Shown: positions 34,270 to 42,967, counted from the first letter of the stretch. The stretch is DNA of 64,000 nt from JAPLJC01 sp963697965 (GCA_963697965.1 OY969108.1:1736001-1800000); one strand, 5' to 3'. Numbers and translations are program-made. Notes: generated by a model not told the origin, from the letters alone.

Positions 34270-34977
34270 CTACTTCTTGGCCTGGCGTTTCACGATAAGT
34301 TCACTGATTCGCAATCCCACCAGCATGGCGACCACTACGACCAGGAATAATTGGCCCAGAATTGCCTCCACCATCGCTAATGACTTGGTTATCCCCCACG
34401 CCGGGGCGGCATCCATATACCCCAGGGTCGTGAGCGACAGAAAACTTATATTCCAATAGGGCACGACAGAAAATGTCCCGCATTGAAAGGGACTGATCTG
34501 GGTAAAGGAACCGGGGTGCAGCAGGTCAATAGTGGCGAACAGGAAACCACAACCAAAGCCCAATAGCAGGTACGTTGACACGGCCCCGTAAACCACATTG
34601 CGATTGATGGAAGACTCCCAGGAGATTGTCCTGAGGATGGTCACATTCAGAAAAAAACACAGTATGGCGGTAGCAATACATTGCACCAAGGCGGCCAAGG
34701 TGGAACAGAAGGCGTACTCCCACCACAGGGAGGTGAGGGCAATGGCCACCATGACAGTGACACAGATTAACAGAGGTTTGGAATTAATATGAGTGTAAAT
34801 AATGGCAAAAAATATCATGCTTTGGAGAGCTGCACCGATCTCTTTTCCCAGAACCCATTCATGGATAATGGGAGAAAGCAGCAATAATAAGAGCAGGCCC
34901 CAAAAAAGAAAGATAAATTGTTGCTCACTTTGGAATCTTTTAATTCTCCCGCGGAAGCCATGTTCTTCTGGTGCCAT
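34270..34977 (-). CDS. Six-helix ion-channel-like membrane protein
   Basis: The 235-residue protein has about six hydrophobic helices: residues 22-38, 48-62, 68-84, 92-108, 130-150, then a pore-loop-like segment with SLTTLGYMD (compare TTLGYGD filters of K+ channels), then the last helix LGQLFLVVVVAMLVGLRI. Gly to Met in the filter is unusual. It may be a K+ or unspecific cation channel. There is a GGAG ribosome-binding site. It is AT-richer than the core genome. The start codon lies about 70 bp downstream of a group II intron remnant. Confidence 0.7.
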   Translation of the reverse strand: MAPEEHGFRGRIKRFQSEQQFIFLFWGLLLLLLLSPIIHEWVLGKEIGAALQSMIFFAIIYTHINSKPLLICVTVMVAIALTSLWWEYAFCSTLAALVQCIATAILCFFLNVTILRTISWESSINRNVVYGAVSTYLLLGFGCGFLFATIDLLHPGSFTQISPFQCGTFSVVPYWNISFLSLTTLGYMDAAPAWGITKSLAMVEAILGQLFLVVVVAMLVGLRISELIVKRQAKK

Positions 34978-35044
34978 AATCCCAACTCCTAATATACTTC
35001 AGAGCCTGAAGCAATAATCTGATAGAGGCTGCGTTCGGTATTCT

Positions 35045-35505
35045 CGAATTGATACAACCCCTGCGCTCCTTCCCTATTACGGGACTTCCTCGCTACTACG
35101 GGTTGTTCCGCCACTGTGCCCCGCCTCGGTACTCTCCCACTTGTGGGTCCTCCACTTGGGCTTCTCCCTTATCATCGGGACGACAGTTGCCCACGTTCCG
35201 CACGAGAGCCTGATTCAGACTCACGCCACCTTTATGCCGGACTCCGCCCAGGCAGTAAGCAGGTTCCTCCAGGACTTGTCCTGGGATCAAGATAGCCCCC
35301 AGTTTCAACGTCGTCTCATTTGTTTCGACACCTCATCAGTGGTTCGCTGCTGCTCGTCTCCCTGAACCCCACCTACCACGATCTTTTGTCGTGACTTTTC
35401 CTTAACGCTCCCCACCCTGGCTCTTTACCAGCGCAGCTTAAGGCGGTTTGGAGCCTGCTCCTGTAAGCCGGCTCCTGGGGGCTCGCCCCCATCTCTCGCA
35501 CAGTT
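35045..35505 (-). ncRNA. Group II intron remnant (5' RNA domains, no reverse transcriptase)
   Basis: On the minus strand the segment matches from memory the RNA part of LtrA-type bacterial group II introns: landmarks include AACCACTGATGAGGTGTCG, AAACTGGGGGCTATC, CGGCATAAAGGTGGCGTGAG, GGCTCTCGTGCGGAACG, CGTCCCGATGATAAGGGAG, and GCGAGGAAGTCCCGTAATAG. The 5' end GTGCGC fits the GUGYG consensus. After AGGGGTTGTATCAA the intron should continue into domain IV and a reverse-transcriptase gene, but none is present, so the 3' part is lost. Splicing is not expected. Confidence 0.75.
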
Positions 35506-35520
35506 GCGCACGCCTTCCCT

Positions 35521-36005
35521 CTAACACCAAGCGCGCTCCTGGCGCAGCGAAACGCCGGCCATGCGGTGCTTTTTCATGATGGGCATATTGATCAAATACG
35601 AGGCCCGCACCAGCGCATTGCCGATGGGACGAGGGCTGCTGGTCCGGCCGGACTGGTGTTGTAAGTCTTGTCGCCGGGAGGGAGGCCGTAGGACTGGGCC
35701 ACCCCCTTCAGGCGCTCCCAGAGAATGGGATAGTTCTTCTGGATGTATTGGTTATTGGCCTCTGCATAGAGCGGCCTCGCAAACTTGGACAGCTTGACGT
35801 TCAACCATTTTTGGGCAATGTCCCCCAAGGCCTTGCCGATTTCCTGGTTGCTCCCTTTGCTGACGATGTGCCGCACTTCCATGGCCTAGTTCGGCGTCTT
35901 GGGGATGAGCACCTCATCTTTCACCAGCGGCTTCGCCAACCCGGAGGCAGCGGTAAAGATGACTATAACGGCTAAGACTTCGAAGGTACGGATTAATTTT
36001 TTCAT
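35521..36005 (-). pseudogene. Broken C45-like acyltransferase/acylase gene
   Basis: From ATG 36005 the frame gives a signal peptide (MKKLIRTFEVLAVIVIFTAA) and KDEVLIPKTPN, a TAG at 35886-35888, then continues in the same frame with AMEVRHIVSKGSNQEIGKAL, LYAEANNQYIQKNYPILWER and LPPGDKTYNTS before a frame change. That pattern resembles the first third of C45 peptidase-type Ntn acylases (acyl-CoA:6-APA acyltransferase family). A third frame continues as RPIGNALVRASYLINMPIMK to a TAG at 35521, just before the intron 5' end. The catalytic part is missing, so no enzyme can be made. Confidence 0.6.
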
Positions 36006-36065
36006 GTCTTTTCTTCTCCCAGATAATCATGGGACCTTAGATGAATTTAAATCAGCCTGGGGCTC

Positions 36066-37145
36066 TTACTTGGCCGTACCGGTGACATCCGGATAGTCAG
36101 CCGGGACTTCCAGAGAAATGGTCTGAATCCCTTTGGCACCCTGCAAAGCTTTCATTAAATCGACATAACGCCAGTTCTTGTTATCATGGGTGCGGAAATA
36201 ATATTTTTTCCCGGCTAAATCCGCCACCACAGCCCATTGAGTGATATCGTAGATCATCCCTTTTTCAGTCTTATCCCGCACCACGCCTTGGGGGATGTCC
36301 ACATTGTTGATGATGGTCATGGCCAGGTTCAAACCCGCCTGCGGCCCCTTGACGGGCAAGGCCGCCTGAGTAAAAGCCACCATGCGCACCAGGCGGGAAG
36401 GCGGGGAAAAGTCTCCCGGCAAGCCGACCAGCCCCGATCCCTGGCCGAATTGTTTAATGACCACGCCGCCTAAGTCTATCTGGGGCACGTTCGTCGCCGA
36501 GAGGTTCACAAAATTGCTCAGATAAGTGATCATCCAATCGAAAGGGGGTGAGTTGGTCATGACTCCGAGGGGGTTGTCATAAATGTGCAACTTACCCTTG
36601 ACGTATTCGATGACCAGGGAATTCCCCTGGGCGTCGTGCACCGCAAAATGGACGGGCGCGAGGACCTCCTTGGGACCCTGAACCACCCGTACCTGGCTCA
36701 TCGCCTGTCGGACTTCCGCCACTGTGGCGCAGGTGGACAACAACCAGGTGGCCACCTCAAATTGAGACAAGGTGATGTTGGCCTTCCCGGGGTCGAAGGG
36801 CTCATAACCGGCATAATCTGGGAAGAACAGGTTTCCCACCGCCAACCCCATCTCATTCATCCCATCCGTCATGAGCGGTGAGCCCCAGGCATTCATGCCG
36901 ACCAGGCCATATTTGACGGTCCAGGTGAGCCCCTTGGGGGTCTTGTCCGGCAGGGTCCCATGATAGATCGTGCCTTTGGGAACCACGGTTACCTGGCTTT
37001 GATAGTCGACGGCGCCTTCCATGCTGCGCGCGTAAAAGACCAGGCCGTCCTCGGTTTTGATCCGAATACTGGTACAGGCATCGGCTGCCTGAACCATAAA
37101 CAGGATCAGCACCAGGATGCCCATGAACGATAGAGACTTCGACAT
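36066..37145 (-). CDS. Secreted linear amide C-N hydrolase (choloylglycine hydrolase-like)
   Basis: The 359-residue protein has a signal peptide ending QAADA and a nucleophile Cys24 right after it (CTSIRIKTEDGLVFYARSME), so cleavage would expose the N-terminal Cys needed for Ntn hydrolases. Motifs YGLVGMNAWG, DGMNEMGLAVGNLFF and TNSPPFDW fit the penicillin V acylase/bile-salt hydrolase family. It should cut amide bonds in the periplasm or outside the cell; the substrate may be an N-acyl amino acid or signal molecule. AAGGAGG is upstream of the ATG. A paralogue lies at 41084-42190. Confidence 0.9.
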   Translation of the reverse strand: MSKSLSFMGILVLILFMVQAADACTSIRIKTEDGLVFYARSMEGAVDYQSQVTVVPKGTIYHGTLPDKTPKGLTWTVKYGLVGMNAWGSPLMTDGMNEMGLAVGNLFFPDYAGYEPFDPGKANITLSQFEVATWLLSTCATVAEVRQAMSQVRVVQGPKEVLAPVHFAVHDAQGNSLVIEYVKGKLHIYDNPLGVMTNSPPFDWMITYLSNFVNLSATNVPQIDLGGVVIKQFGQGSGLVGLPGDFSPPSRLVRMVAFTQAALPVKGPQAGLNLAMTIINNVDIPQGVVRDKTEKGMIYDITQWAVVADLAGKKYYFRTHDNKNWRYVDLMKALQGAKGIQTISLEVPADYPDVTGTAK

Positions 37146-37450
37146 GACAGAAACCTCCTTAGAGCCAGAGATTATGGGTTTTCCACCAGCAGGGCATAAT
37201 TCTCTTCGCTCCCACTGCGGATTCCTCATTGAGGCCCATTATCCTGCGTATCGGCCTGGCAAGCAATGAGAATTAATCACAGTCAACAGGGGGACTATTA
37301 TTTTCATTTTCGCTTCCCTGGATCAACCACCTGTGCCAAGATGGGAACGATTTTCCCGCTAGGACTATTCCTTGATTAACAGTGACCGGGGAATAGACCG
37401 GGCCAGCCCGGGGGAACCAACGGCGCGGTAAGGAGGCGAAGGAGAGGAAG
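37146..37450. other. Divergent intergenic region
   Basis: About 300 bases between the acylase gene (minus) and an outer-membrane protein gene (plus), AT-richer than the core genome. The Shine-Dalgarno sequences of both lie at the edges. No repeat or RNA gene seen. Confidence 0.35.
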
Positions 37451-38434
37451 ATGCGGAGGTGGTTGCTGATCTTACTTGCGGTGGTACTGCTAATCCCGGT
37501 AATGCCCTGGCAGGTTATGGGAAGCACCGGCGAGGTCCAAGAAACTACTCAAGAAATAAAATACCCTTACACCTTCGGCCCCATTGTTACTTCCACCGCC
37601 ATTCCCCTTGCCAAAGGGAAATTTTCCCTCCAACCTTACTGGTATCTGTATTGTACGAACTCAAAGTTCAGCCCTAACTGGCGGCGGATCAATGCCGACG
37701 GCGATTATGCCTCCTTTGAAACGGTTCTGCAGCTGAACTACGGCTTATGGGATGACCTGCAAGTCTATGCGCTGGTTCCATTTATTCAGAACTGGGCCAA
37801 TGGCGTTAATAATCCTGGGCCGAATGGCGAGCGGTCGGCGGATTTCGGGGGATTGGGGGACGTTTCTTTATCGTTTAAGTACCGCGTCATTGCCGAGACC
37901 TTCGTGGTCCCTACGGTCAGTTACTTGTTGACCGTGGGGTTTCCCAACGGGCATTTCAGCTACTTGAATCCGGGCCGGTTGGGAACCGATCGCATAGGGA
38001 ACGGCTCATACGCGTTCACCACCGGCGTCAATCTATCCAAGCTGATATCGCCGCTGATTGTTTATGCCAACCTCTGGTATACTCTGCACACCGATTTCAC
38101 CACGGATGCGGCGACCACGGCGAGGGGGGGGGCGGGCGCTGCCGTTTCGGGGACTAACCATCCCCCGGACCGGGTGACGATTAATCTGGCGATGGAATGG
38201 CCTTTCTCCGGGAAATGGGTGGCTTTAGTGGAACTTTTTGGTTATGGTGACGCCGGCCGCTTGATTGGACCCCAGGCCAATCAGGCCCCCAGTGACAGGA
38301 TTACCATCCTGCCGGCCATGGAATACATGGCCACCACGCAGTTGTCCTTTGCCCTGGGTCTGGAAATCGACCTGGCCGGAAAAAATGCCAACGCCAATTA
38401 TACTCCCGTGCTTTCCCTGATTTATGCCTTCTGA
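37451..38434 (+). CDS. Outer-membrane beta-barrel protein (phenol-meta-pathway transporter-like)
   Basis: The 327-residue product has a signal peptide (LLILLAVVLLIPVMPWQVMG) and a barrel pattern: SLQPYWYLYCTNSKFSPNW, LNYGLWDDLQVYALVPFIQN, GGLGDVSLSFKYRVI, ending LSLIYAF with terminal Phe. GLGDVSLSFKYR is typical of PF13557. A role as a porin for hydrophobic compounds is likely. It diverges from the adjacent acylase gene, which suggests linked regulation. Confidence 0.8.
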   Translation: MRRWLLILLAVVLLIPVMPWQVMGSTGEVQETTQEIKYPYTFGPIVTSTAIPLAKGKFSLQPYWYLYCTNSKFSPNWRRINADGDYASFETVLQLNYGLWDDLQVYALVPFIQNWANGVNNPGPNGERSADFGGLGDVSLSFKYRVIAETFVVPTVSYLLTVGFPNGHFSYLNPGRLGTDRIGNGSYAFTTGVNLSKLISPLIVYANLWYTLHTDFTTDAATTARGGAGAAVSGTNHPPDRVTINLAMEWPFSGKWVALVELFGYGDAGRLIGPQANQAPSDRITILPAMEYMATTQLSFALGLEIDLAGKNANANYTPVLSLIYAF

Positions 38435-38495
38435 CGCCGGCTTGGCGGGCTGATATTTTACGGCGCCGCCGGCTCTCTAAAGTTCTCAATCGATT

Positions 38496-39422
38496 TTAAT
38501 CGAATATCGGTTTTTTAATCAGAGCCGGCACCACCGGCTTGAAGACAAAACGGATATTGAAGCGCTGGCCGAAATCATCGGGATGCCAGGCCATCCATTG
38601 GCATTCGAGGCTCGTTTGGATGGGGAGGCCGCCGATTCTAAAGGTCTTGCCGACGCCCAGACCGAGGGGAAAGGTGACCTGGTTTCTGCCGTCGGCTCGC
38701 CAATCCACCAGGATATTGGGAGCAAAACCCACCTGCCAGGCGTTGGGCAGCATCCGAAAGAGAAAATATTGCAGGTTCATCTGGTTGACCACCGGGGTGG
38801 AGTAGCCGCCGGCCAGGGACCACCAGTTTTGCACAAAGACCCCGCCGACCCATTGCTTGGTGAGAAAGCCCAGCACCACTGCGGGACCCAATTGCAGCTT
38901 GCCCGAGCCCAGGCTGGTGGTGCTGGCGGTCGGCAAAACTAGGGACGGCCCAAAACCAAGAATCAACCAAGGCTTCAAACTGGGAACCAGGAGGGGGTCC
39001 AGGGTAATGTCGCCCATCCCGTTGGTGCGGGTCCAATCGATGGCATGATTGGGTAAATCGAGACTGCGGACGTAGGGGATGGATTCAAGGGGAATCACCG
39101 GCCGGAAGACCAGGCTCCATTGCGTGGTCAGCGGGATGGGTAGCACCGGCTGGAAATTCATGACATACTCGCCGCGATAAGCGCCGGAGGGGAGACCTTT
39201 CAGAAAGTAAAAGTTGTTCTGGGTGACGATGTTCCACACCGGGCCCACGGGGTTGTTCAGGTGCCTGGCTAAATCCGTCAAATCCCCGGATTCCCCTTCG
39301 ACCGGAAGGCCTCCGGGTTTGGTCTGGATTTCGTCCTCCCCGGAGGCCCGAATGCTCGGAGCGAAAGCGGTCAACGATAAAGCCAACACGAAAACGAGCC
39401 ATTTCCACCCTTTTCTTGACAT
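38496..39422 (-). CDS. Outer-membrane protein, PF13557-like ('neuromedin U' type)
   Basis: The 308-residue protein starts MSRKGWKWLVFVLALSLTAF with a signal peptide ending SIRASG. It contains TDLARHLNNPVGPVWNIVTQ and NNFYFLKG, the mark of proteins often misnamed neuromedin U, then strands such as MGDITLDPLLVPSLKPWLILG and a C-terminal FNIRFVFKPVV. It is most likely an outer-membrane barrel of the phenol-meta-pathway family. The longer frame upstream (from 39530) has no signal-peptide form. It converges on the 37451-38434 barrel gene. Confidence 0.75.
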   Translation of the reverse strand: MSRKGWKWLVFVLALSLTAFAPSIRASGEDEIQTKPGGLPVEGESGDLTDLARHLNNPVGPVWNIVTQNNFYFLKGLPSGAYRGEYVMNFQPVLPIPLTTQWSLVFRPVIPLESIPYVRSLDLPNHAIDWTRTNGMGDITLDPLLVPSLKPWLILGFGPSLVLPTASTTSLGSGKLQLGPAVVLGFLTKQWVGGVFVQNWWSLAGGYSTPVVNQMNLQYFLFRMLPNAWQVGFAPNILVDWRADGRNQVTFPLGLGVGKTFRIGGLPIQTSLECQWMAWHPDDFGQRFNIRFVFKPVVPALIKKPIFD

Positions 39423-39586
39423 TGTCCTTATCCCCTCAAAGTCTTTGGGTTTATTAAAATTTTGGTTATCATAAACGAGTGGTGTTCTCAATTCAAATAA
39501 ATTTTGATCGTGTAGGGTATCTTCGATCACCGATAAGGTAAAATAACGCAGTCAATCAAGTATAATTCTTCGGAAGGAGGGAAATT

Positions 39587-40462
39587 ATGAGAACAATGAT
39601 TTCTTGGGGGTGGTGCATTCTGGCGGTCTTCCTCTTGGTTGCCCCCGTAGTCGGTTTCGGGCAGGAAAAAGCGCCTCCCCTGGTCGCGGCCCCGGCCCCT
39701 CAGGCGACCACAGCGCCGGCGCCTACCGCCCCGGCCGCAGAGGAGGCGGTCCCAGACCCGAAGGAAATATTCCGTCAATTTTGCGATTTTCTCAAGAATC
39801 AACCACAATTCTCCTTCAAGGCCGAGGTTACCAACGACAGGGTCTATGCCGGGGGCAAGAAGCTGCAATTCGGCATGGAGGTTAAGGCTGCCTTCCGGCG
39901 TCCGGACAAGCTCCGGATCGATGGGGACGGCGACCTGGATAGCAAACTGCTCATTTTTGACGGCAAGGCTCTAACCCTCTATGACAAGAATAGGAACCAT
40001 TATGCCAGCATTGACGTTGCCGGCGATATCGACGCGGCCCTGGATAAGGCCTACAACGATTATGGCCTGAAGGTGGGGCTGGCCGAGCTGGGCAGCACCC
40101 AACTCTGTAACCGCGCCCACAAGGACCTGGTCAACGCCCTTTACGTGGGTTTGCACAAGGTCCGAGGGGTTCCCTGCCATCATCTGGCCTTTGACCGGAA
40201 AGATATTCATTACCAGGTCTGGATCGAAGCCGGGGATAAGCCGCTGTTGCGGAAAATCGTGATCACCCAGAAGAAGCTGCCTGATTCGCCCCAGTGGACC
40301 GCTTATCTCTCCGATTGGAACCTGGCGCCATCATTAGGGGACGACCTGTTTGTCTTTACGCCGCCCGCAGGCGCCCAAAAGATAAAATTTATGCCGGTGA
40401 AAAAGACCGAAACCCCGGCTTCTAAGAAAGGAAAAGCCAAGGAGAAAGGAGGTCAGTCATGA
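39587..40462 (+). CDS. DUF2092 family exported protein
   Basis: The 291-residue product has a signal peptide (ILAVFLLVAPVVGFGQE), an Ala/Pro-rich linker (residues 30-52) and a domain like DUF2092: FKAEVTNDRVYAGGKKLQFG, AFRRPDKLRIDGDGDLDSK, LTLYDKNRNHYASI and VWIEAGDKPLLRKIVITQKK. DUF2092 has a lipoprotein-localisation-like (LolA-type) fold, probably binding lipids or outer-membrane components. The C-terminus is Lys-rich. It has GGAAGGAGGG upstream and overlaps the Gly-rich gene by 4 bp, so they are coupled. Confidence 0.8.
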   Translation: MRTMISWGWCILAVFLLVAPVVGFGQEKAPPLVAAPAPQATTAPAPTAPAAEEAVPDPKEIFRQFCDFLKNQPQFSFKAEVTNDRVYAGGKKLQFGMEVKAAFRRPDKLRIDGDGDLDSKLLIFDGKALTLYDKNRNHYASIDVAGDIDAALDKAYNDYGLKVGLAELGSTQLCNRAHKDLVNALYVGLHKVRGVPCHHLAFDRKDIHYQVWIEAGDKPLLRKIVITQKKLPDSPQWTAYLSDWNLAPSLGDDLFVFTPPAGAQKIKFMPVKKTETPASKKGKAKEKGGQS

Positions 40463-40971
40463 GGCTATCTCAATGCATTCGTCTGCTGGCGGTAGTATTC
40501 CTGACCGGCTCCCTGGTGGGCTTTCCCGTTCTCTCCGGGGAAGTTTTAGCCCGGGGCGGCGGCGGTGGTGGCCGCGGCGGTGGCGGCGGTGGCTACCATG
40601 GAGGCGATGGCGGCGGTGGCTACCATGGCGGCGATGGCGGCCATGGCGACTTTGGCGGCGGCAGCTTCAGGCCGGAACCGGCTCACCCGGTGGGCCCACA
40701 TCCGGGACCGGGGCCTTATCATCCGTATACCCCCGGCACCAACGGCGGCGGTTCCGGCTGGGGGGCATACCACGGTGGCGGATGGGGCGGCGCGGCCGCC
40801 GGGGCTGCGGCCGGTCTGGCTGTGGGCACCGTGGTGGGGGCCTTGTCAGCTGGAGCCCAGCCGCTGGTGGTGGGCGGTCAGACTTACTACTACGAAAATG
40901 ACACCTACTACCAGTCCTGTTATCAAGGCAGTGATTCAAGCTACTGCGTGGTCCAAGATCCCAATCAGTAG
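40459..40971 (+). CDS. Gly-rich exported protein
   Basis: The 170-residue product has a signal peptide (LLAVVFLTGSLVGFPVLSG) and a Gly/His-rich repeat region (GGGGYHGGDGG units, residues 33-65), a Pro-rich segment, a Gly-rich hydrophobic stretch (AAAGAAAGLAVGTVVGAL) and a Tyr/Cys-rich C-terminus (YYYENDTYYQSCYQGS). Proteins with this tail (DUF6515-like) often accompany DUF2092 genes, as the 4-bp overlap shows here. The role is probably structural or metal-binding at the cell surface. Confidence 0.75.
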   Translation: MRLSQCIRLLAVVFLTGSLVGFPVLSGEVLARGGGGGGRGGGGGGYHGGDGGGGYHGGDGGHGDFGGGSFRPEPAHPVGPHPGPGPYHPYTPGTNGGGSGWGAYHGGGWGGAAAGAAAGLAVGTVVGALSAGAQPLVVGGQTYYYENDTYYQSCYQGSDSSYCVVQDPNQ

Positions 40972-40999
40972 CCCGGCAAGAACGGCATAATCCAGCTAG

Positions 41000-41057
41000 C
41001 CAGGCCCTCCGGTGCACAATGGTCGACAGCCGCCGACCTCTTGCCGGAGGGGCCTGG
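41000..41057. repeat. Long inverted repeat between convergent genes
   Basis: CCAGGCCCTCCGG and CCGGAGGGGCCTGG can pair over 13 bp with one bulge and a ~30-base loop. It lies between the convergent Gly-rich and acylase genes and may act as a bidirectional stop, although no T-tract follows. Confidence 0.5.
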
Positions 41058-41083
41058 GCGCCTCACGTCTCTTGCCCAGGAGG

Positions 41084-42190
41084 TCACTTCAGGTTGCCGG
41101 TGACGTCCGCTACTTCATTGCCTCCCTGGATGTCCAAGGCTTTCTTTGGGGCTCCGGGCTTCATATCGAGCTTGTTCAGGTCAATGGCGCGGAGCATAAG
41201 GTTCTCGTAAGTCCGGAAATAAACGATCTTGTTTTTCAGGTCCTTAATCGTAATCCACATCGTGTAATCACTGTCTTTAAAGGTATTGTCCGCGGGCCGG
41301 ATCGCGCCCAAGGGGATATCCACGGCGTTGAGGAGGTGCGCGGCCAGGTTGACTCCTGCCGCGGCATTTTCCGCCGGCTTGGCGTAGCGCTGCATGAACC
41401 AGGCGCGCACCAAGCGGGACGGCGCGGCCCAATCACCCGGCAGGCCATGGCCGCCGCTCCCCTGGCCAGGCGGGGCCAACACGGCATCGCCCATTTTTAC
41501 CGGCTGCACTTCAGCCGCCCGGATATTGAGATAATTACGGATATTGATGAGCTGCCAGTCAAAGGGCGGGGAGTTGGTGAGTACACCGAGGTCGGCGTGA
41601 TCGTAGATGCGCAGACCTTCCTTAACCCATTCGATGACAATGCCGTTCCCTTGGGCGTCGTACACCGAGATGTGCAGCGGGAACACCTGATTTTCGGCTT
41701 CTTTAAGAGGCTTGCCCCAGACATAGATTTTTTGGACCGCATCCTTTACCTGGGCGGCAGTTTCAAAATTACCGAGCATCCAGGTGCAAACGTCCAGAAT
41801 GGCCAGGGCCGCGGCGGGATGTTTCGCCGCCGCTTCATCCTGATACTTCGTGAAGCCCGGGAGGTAAAGGGCGCCTATGGACAGGCCAGCCTCATTCAGG
41901 CCATCCACCCCGCTACCGAAGGCCTCAAAAGCCAGAAAGCCATATTTGGAGGTCCATTTAAGCCCGGGTTTGCCGCCGGGGGCGTCAGTGCTGCCCTGCT
42001 CGCCGCGGGGATGGACCACGGCTTGATATCCAGGATTCCAGCCGAATTCCAGGGACCGCCCGATAACGAAGCCGCCGTCCTGGGCTTTGAGGATGAATTC
42101 GGTGCAGGCCGACGACGGATGTATCTGGACCGTGACGAGGGCCAATGCCATAAGGACCACTGCAAGACTTTGGGCTTTCCGCCTCACCAT
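41084..42190 (-). CDS. Secreted linear amide C-N hydrolase, second paralogue
   Basis: The 368-residue protein has a signal peptide ending HPSSA and nucleophile Cys29 (ACTEFILKAQDGGFVIGRS). It shares YGFLAFEAFGSGVDGLNEAG, LGVLTNSPPFDW and a GQGSGGHGLPGDWAAPSRLVR-like region (split) with the acylase at 36066-37145, but the two are clearly diverged. It should be a periplasmic or extracellular Ntn amidase of the choloylglycine hydrolase family. Whether its substrate is a bile-salt-like, acyl-homoserine or penicillin-like amide cannot be told from sequence. Confidence 0.9.
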   Translation of the reverse strand: MVRRKAQSLAVVLMALALVTVQIHPSSACTEFILKAQDGGFVIGRSLEFGWNPGYQAVVHPRGEQGSTDAPGGKPGLKWTSKYGFLAFEAFGSGVDGLNEAGLSIGALYLPGFTKYQDEAAAKHPAAALAILDVCTWMLGNFETAAQVKDAVQKIYVWGKPLKEAENQVFPLHISVYDAQGNGIVIEWVKEGLRIYDHADLGVLTNSPPFDWQLINIRNYLNIRAAEVQPVKMGDAVLAPPGQGSGGHGLPGDWAAPSRLVRAWFMQRYAKPAENAAAGVNLAAHLLNAVDIPLGAIRPADNTFKDSDYTMWITIKDLKNKIVYFRTYENLMLRAIDLNKLDMKPGAPKKALDIQGGNEVADVTGNLK

Positions 42191-42903
42191 CTTCTCCTAT
42201 GCTTCAATATTGTCAATAACTCACTATCATTAAATCAATTTTTTCCCGGTTTCAAGAATTATTTAGCAATTTGGCCATTCCTCTGGCATACCTAACATCT
42301 TAATCACTCTTTAAGTTTAGTGGCTTTTGTCTTTAAGAGGCGTAGAGGGGCAACGATTATCTCCTATGTGCAAAGTCAAGAGAGTCGAGGCGGTGCGGTA
42401 TCCGGTTAGAATCCAAGCCAGTCTCCTATTCGTGGTTCCCCCCTCAGGTGAGAACGCAATTAATTAATCCGGGGTTATAGGATGGAGGTCGATGCGCACT
42501 ATCTTGCCAGGAGCACAACTTATTGGCGCAGAGGTAAAAGTTCCAGATATGACCTGGATATGGGAAGTTTTGGGAGCCTTGATAACTCTCGGATGATAGG
42601 AGTACTTGACACTTTTGCCCAATTGAATCCTATGGCAAATCTCTTTATGTTGGGTTATCGGGGCGACGGGGAAGGGATGGCCTCATGGGTTCGGGATCAG
42701 GGATGGGAGGTTTAACTGCCTGGAAGACAAAAAAGGCTTGACAAGATGAACCCACATAGAAGCAGCTATCTTGAAGGCTATAAATTGGGGATTACCGAAG
42801 AAATCAGATGAGTAAGAAAGACTAAGGGGTATCTAAGACCGATGCCAGGGTGAAATTCAGATTAAAGGGGGATATCCTGACGATGGTAAAGTGAACGAGA
42901 ATT
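42191..42903. other. AT-rich gene-poor region with diverged dispersed repeat
   Basis: About 700 bases upstream of the acylase gene with no confident gene. A segment at 42503-42588 is similar to 47960-48043, including GATATGA, GGGAAGTTTT and CTTGAT. A strong plus-strand terminator closes the region at 42904-42948, so a short plus-strand transcript is plausible. Confidence 0.45.
42482..42715 (+). CDS. Doubtful 77-residue ORF
   Basis: The reading frame MEVDAHYLARSTTYWRRGKS onward has no recognised domain, and its central part is the diverged dispersed repeat shared with 47960-48043. GGGGTTATAGG upstream is a weak ribosome-binding site. It ends about 190 bp before a plus-strand terminator. It may be a real small protein or chance. 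Confidence 0.25.
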   Translation: MEVDAHYLARSTTYWRRGKSSRYDLDMGSFGSLDNSRMIGVLDTFAQLNPMANLFMLGYRGDGEGMASWVRDQGWEV

Positions 42904-42948
42904 AGACCTTCGGATGGAAAGATTCCTGAAGGAGGTCTGTTTTTTTTT
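42904..42948 (+). terminator. Rho-independent terminator without a clear upstream gene
   Basis: Perfect 8-bp stem (AGACCTTC with GGAGGTCT), 19-base loop, then a T9 run on the plus strand. It points away from the minus-strand gene to its right. Confidence 0.7.
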
Positions 42949-42967
42949 AACTTTTTTATACGGCCGA

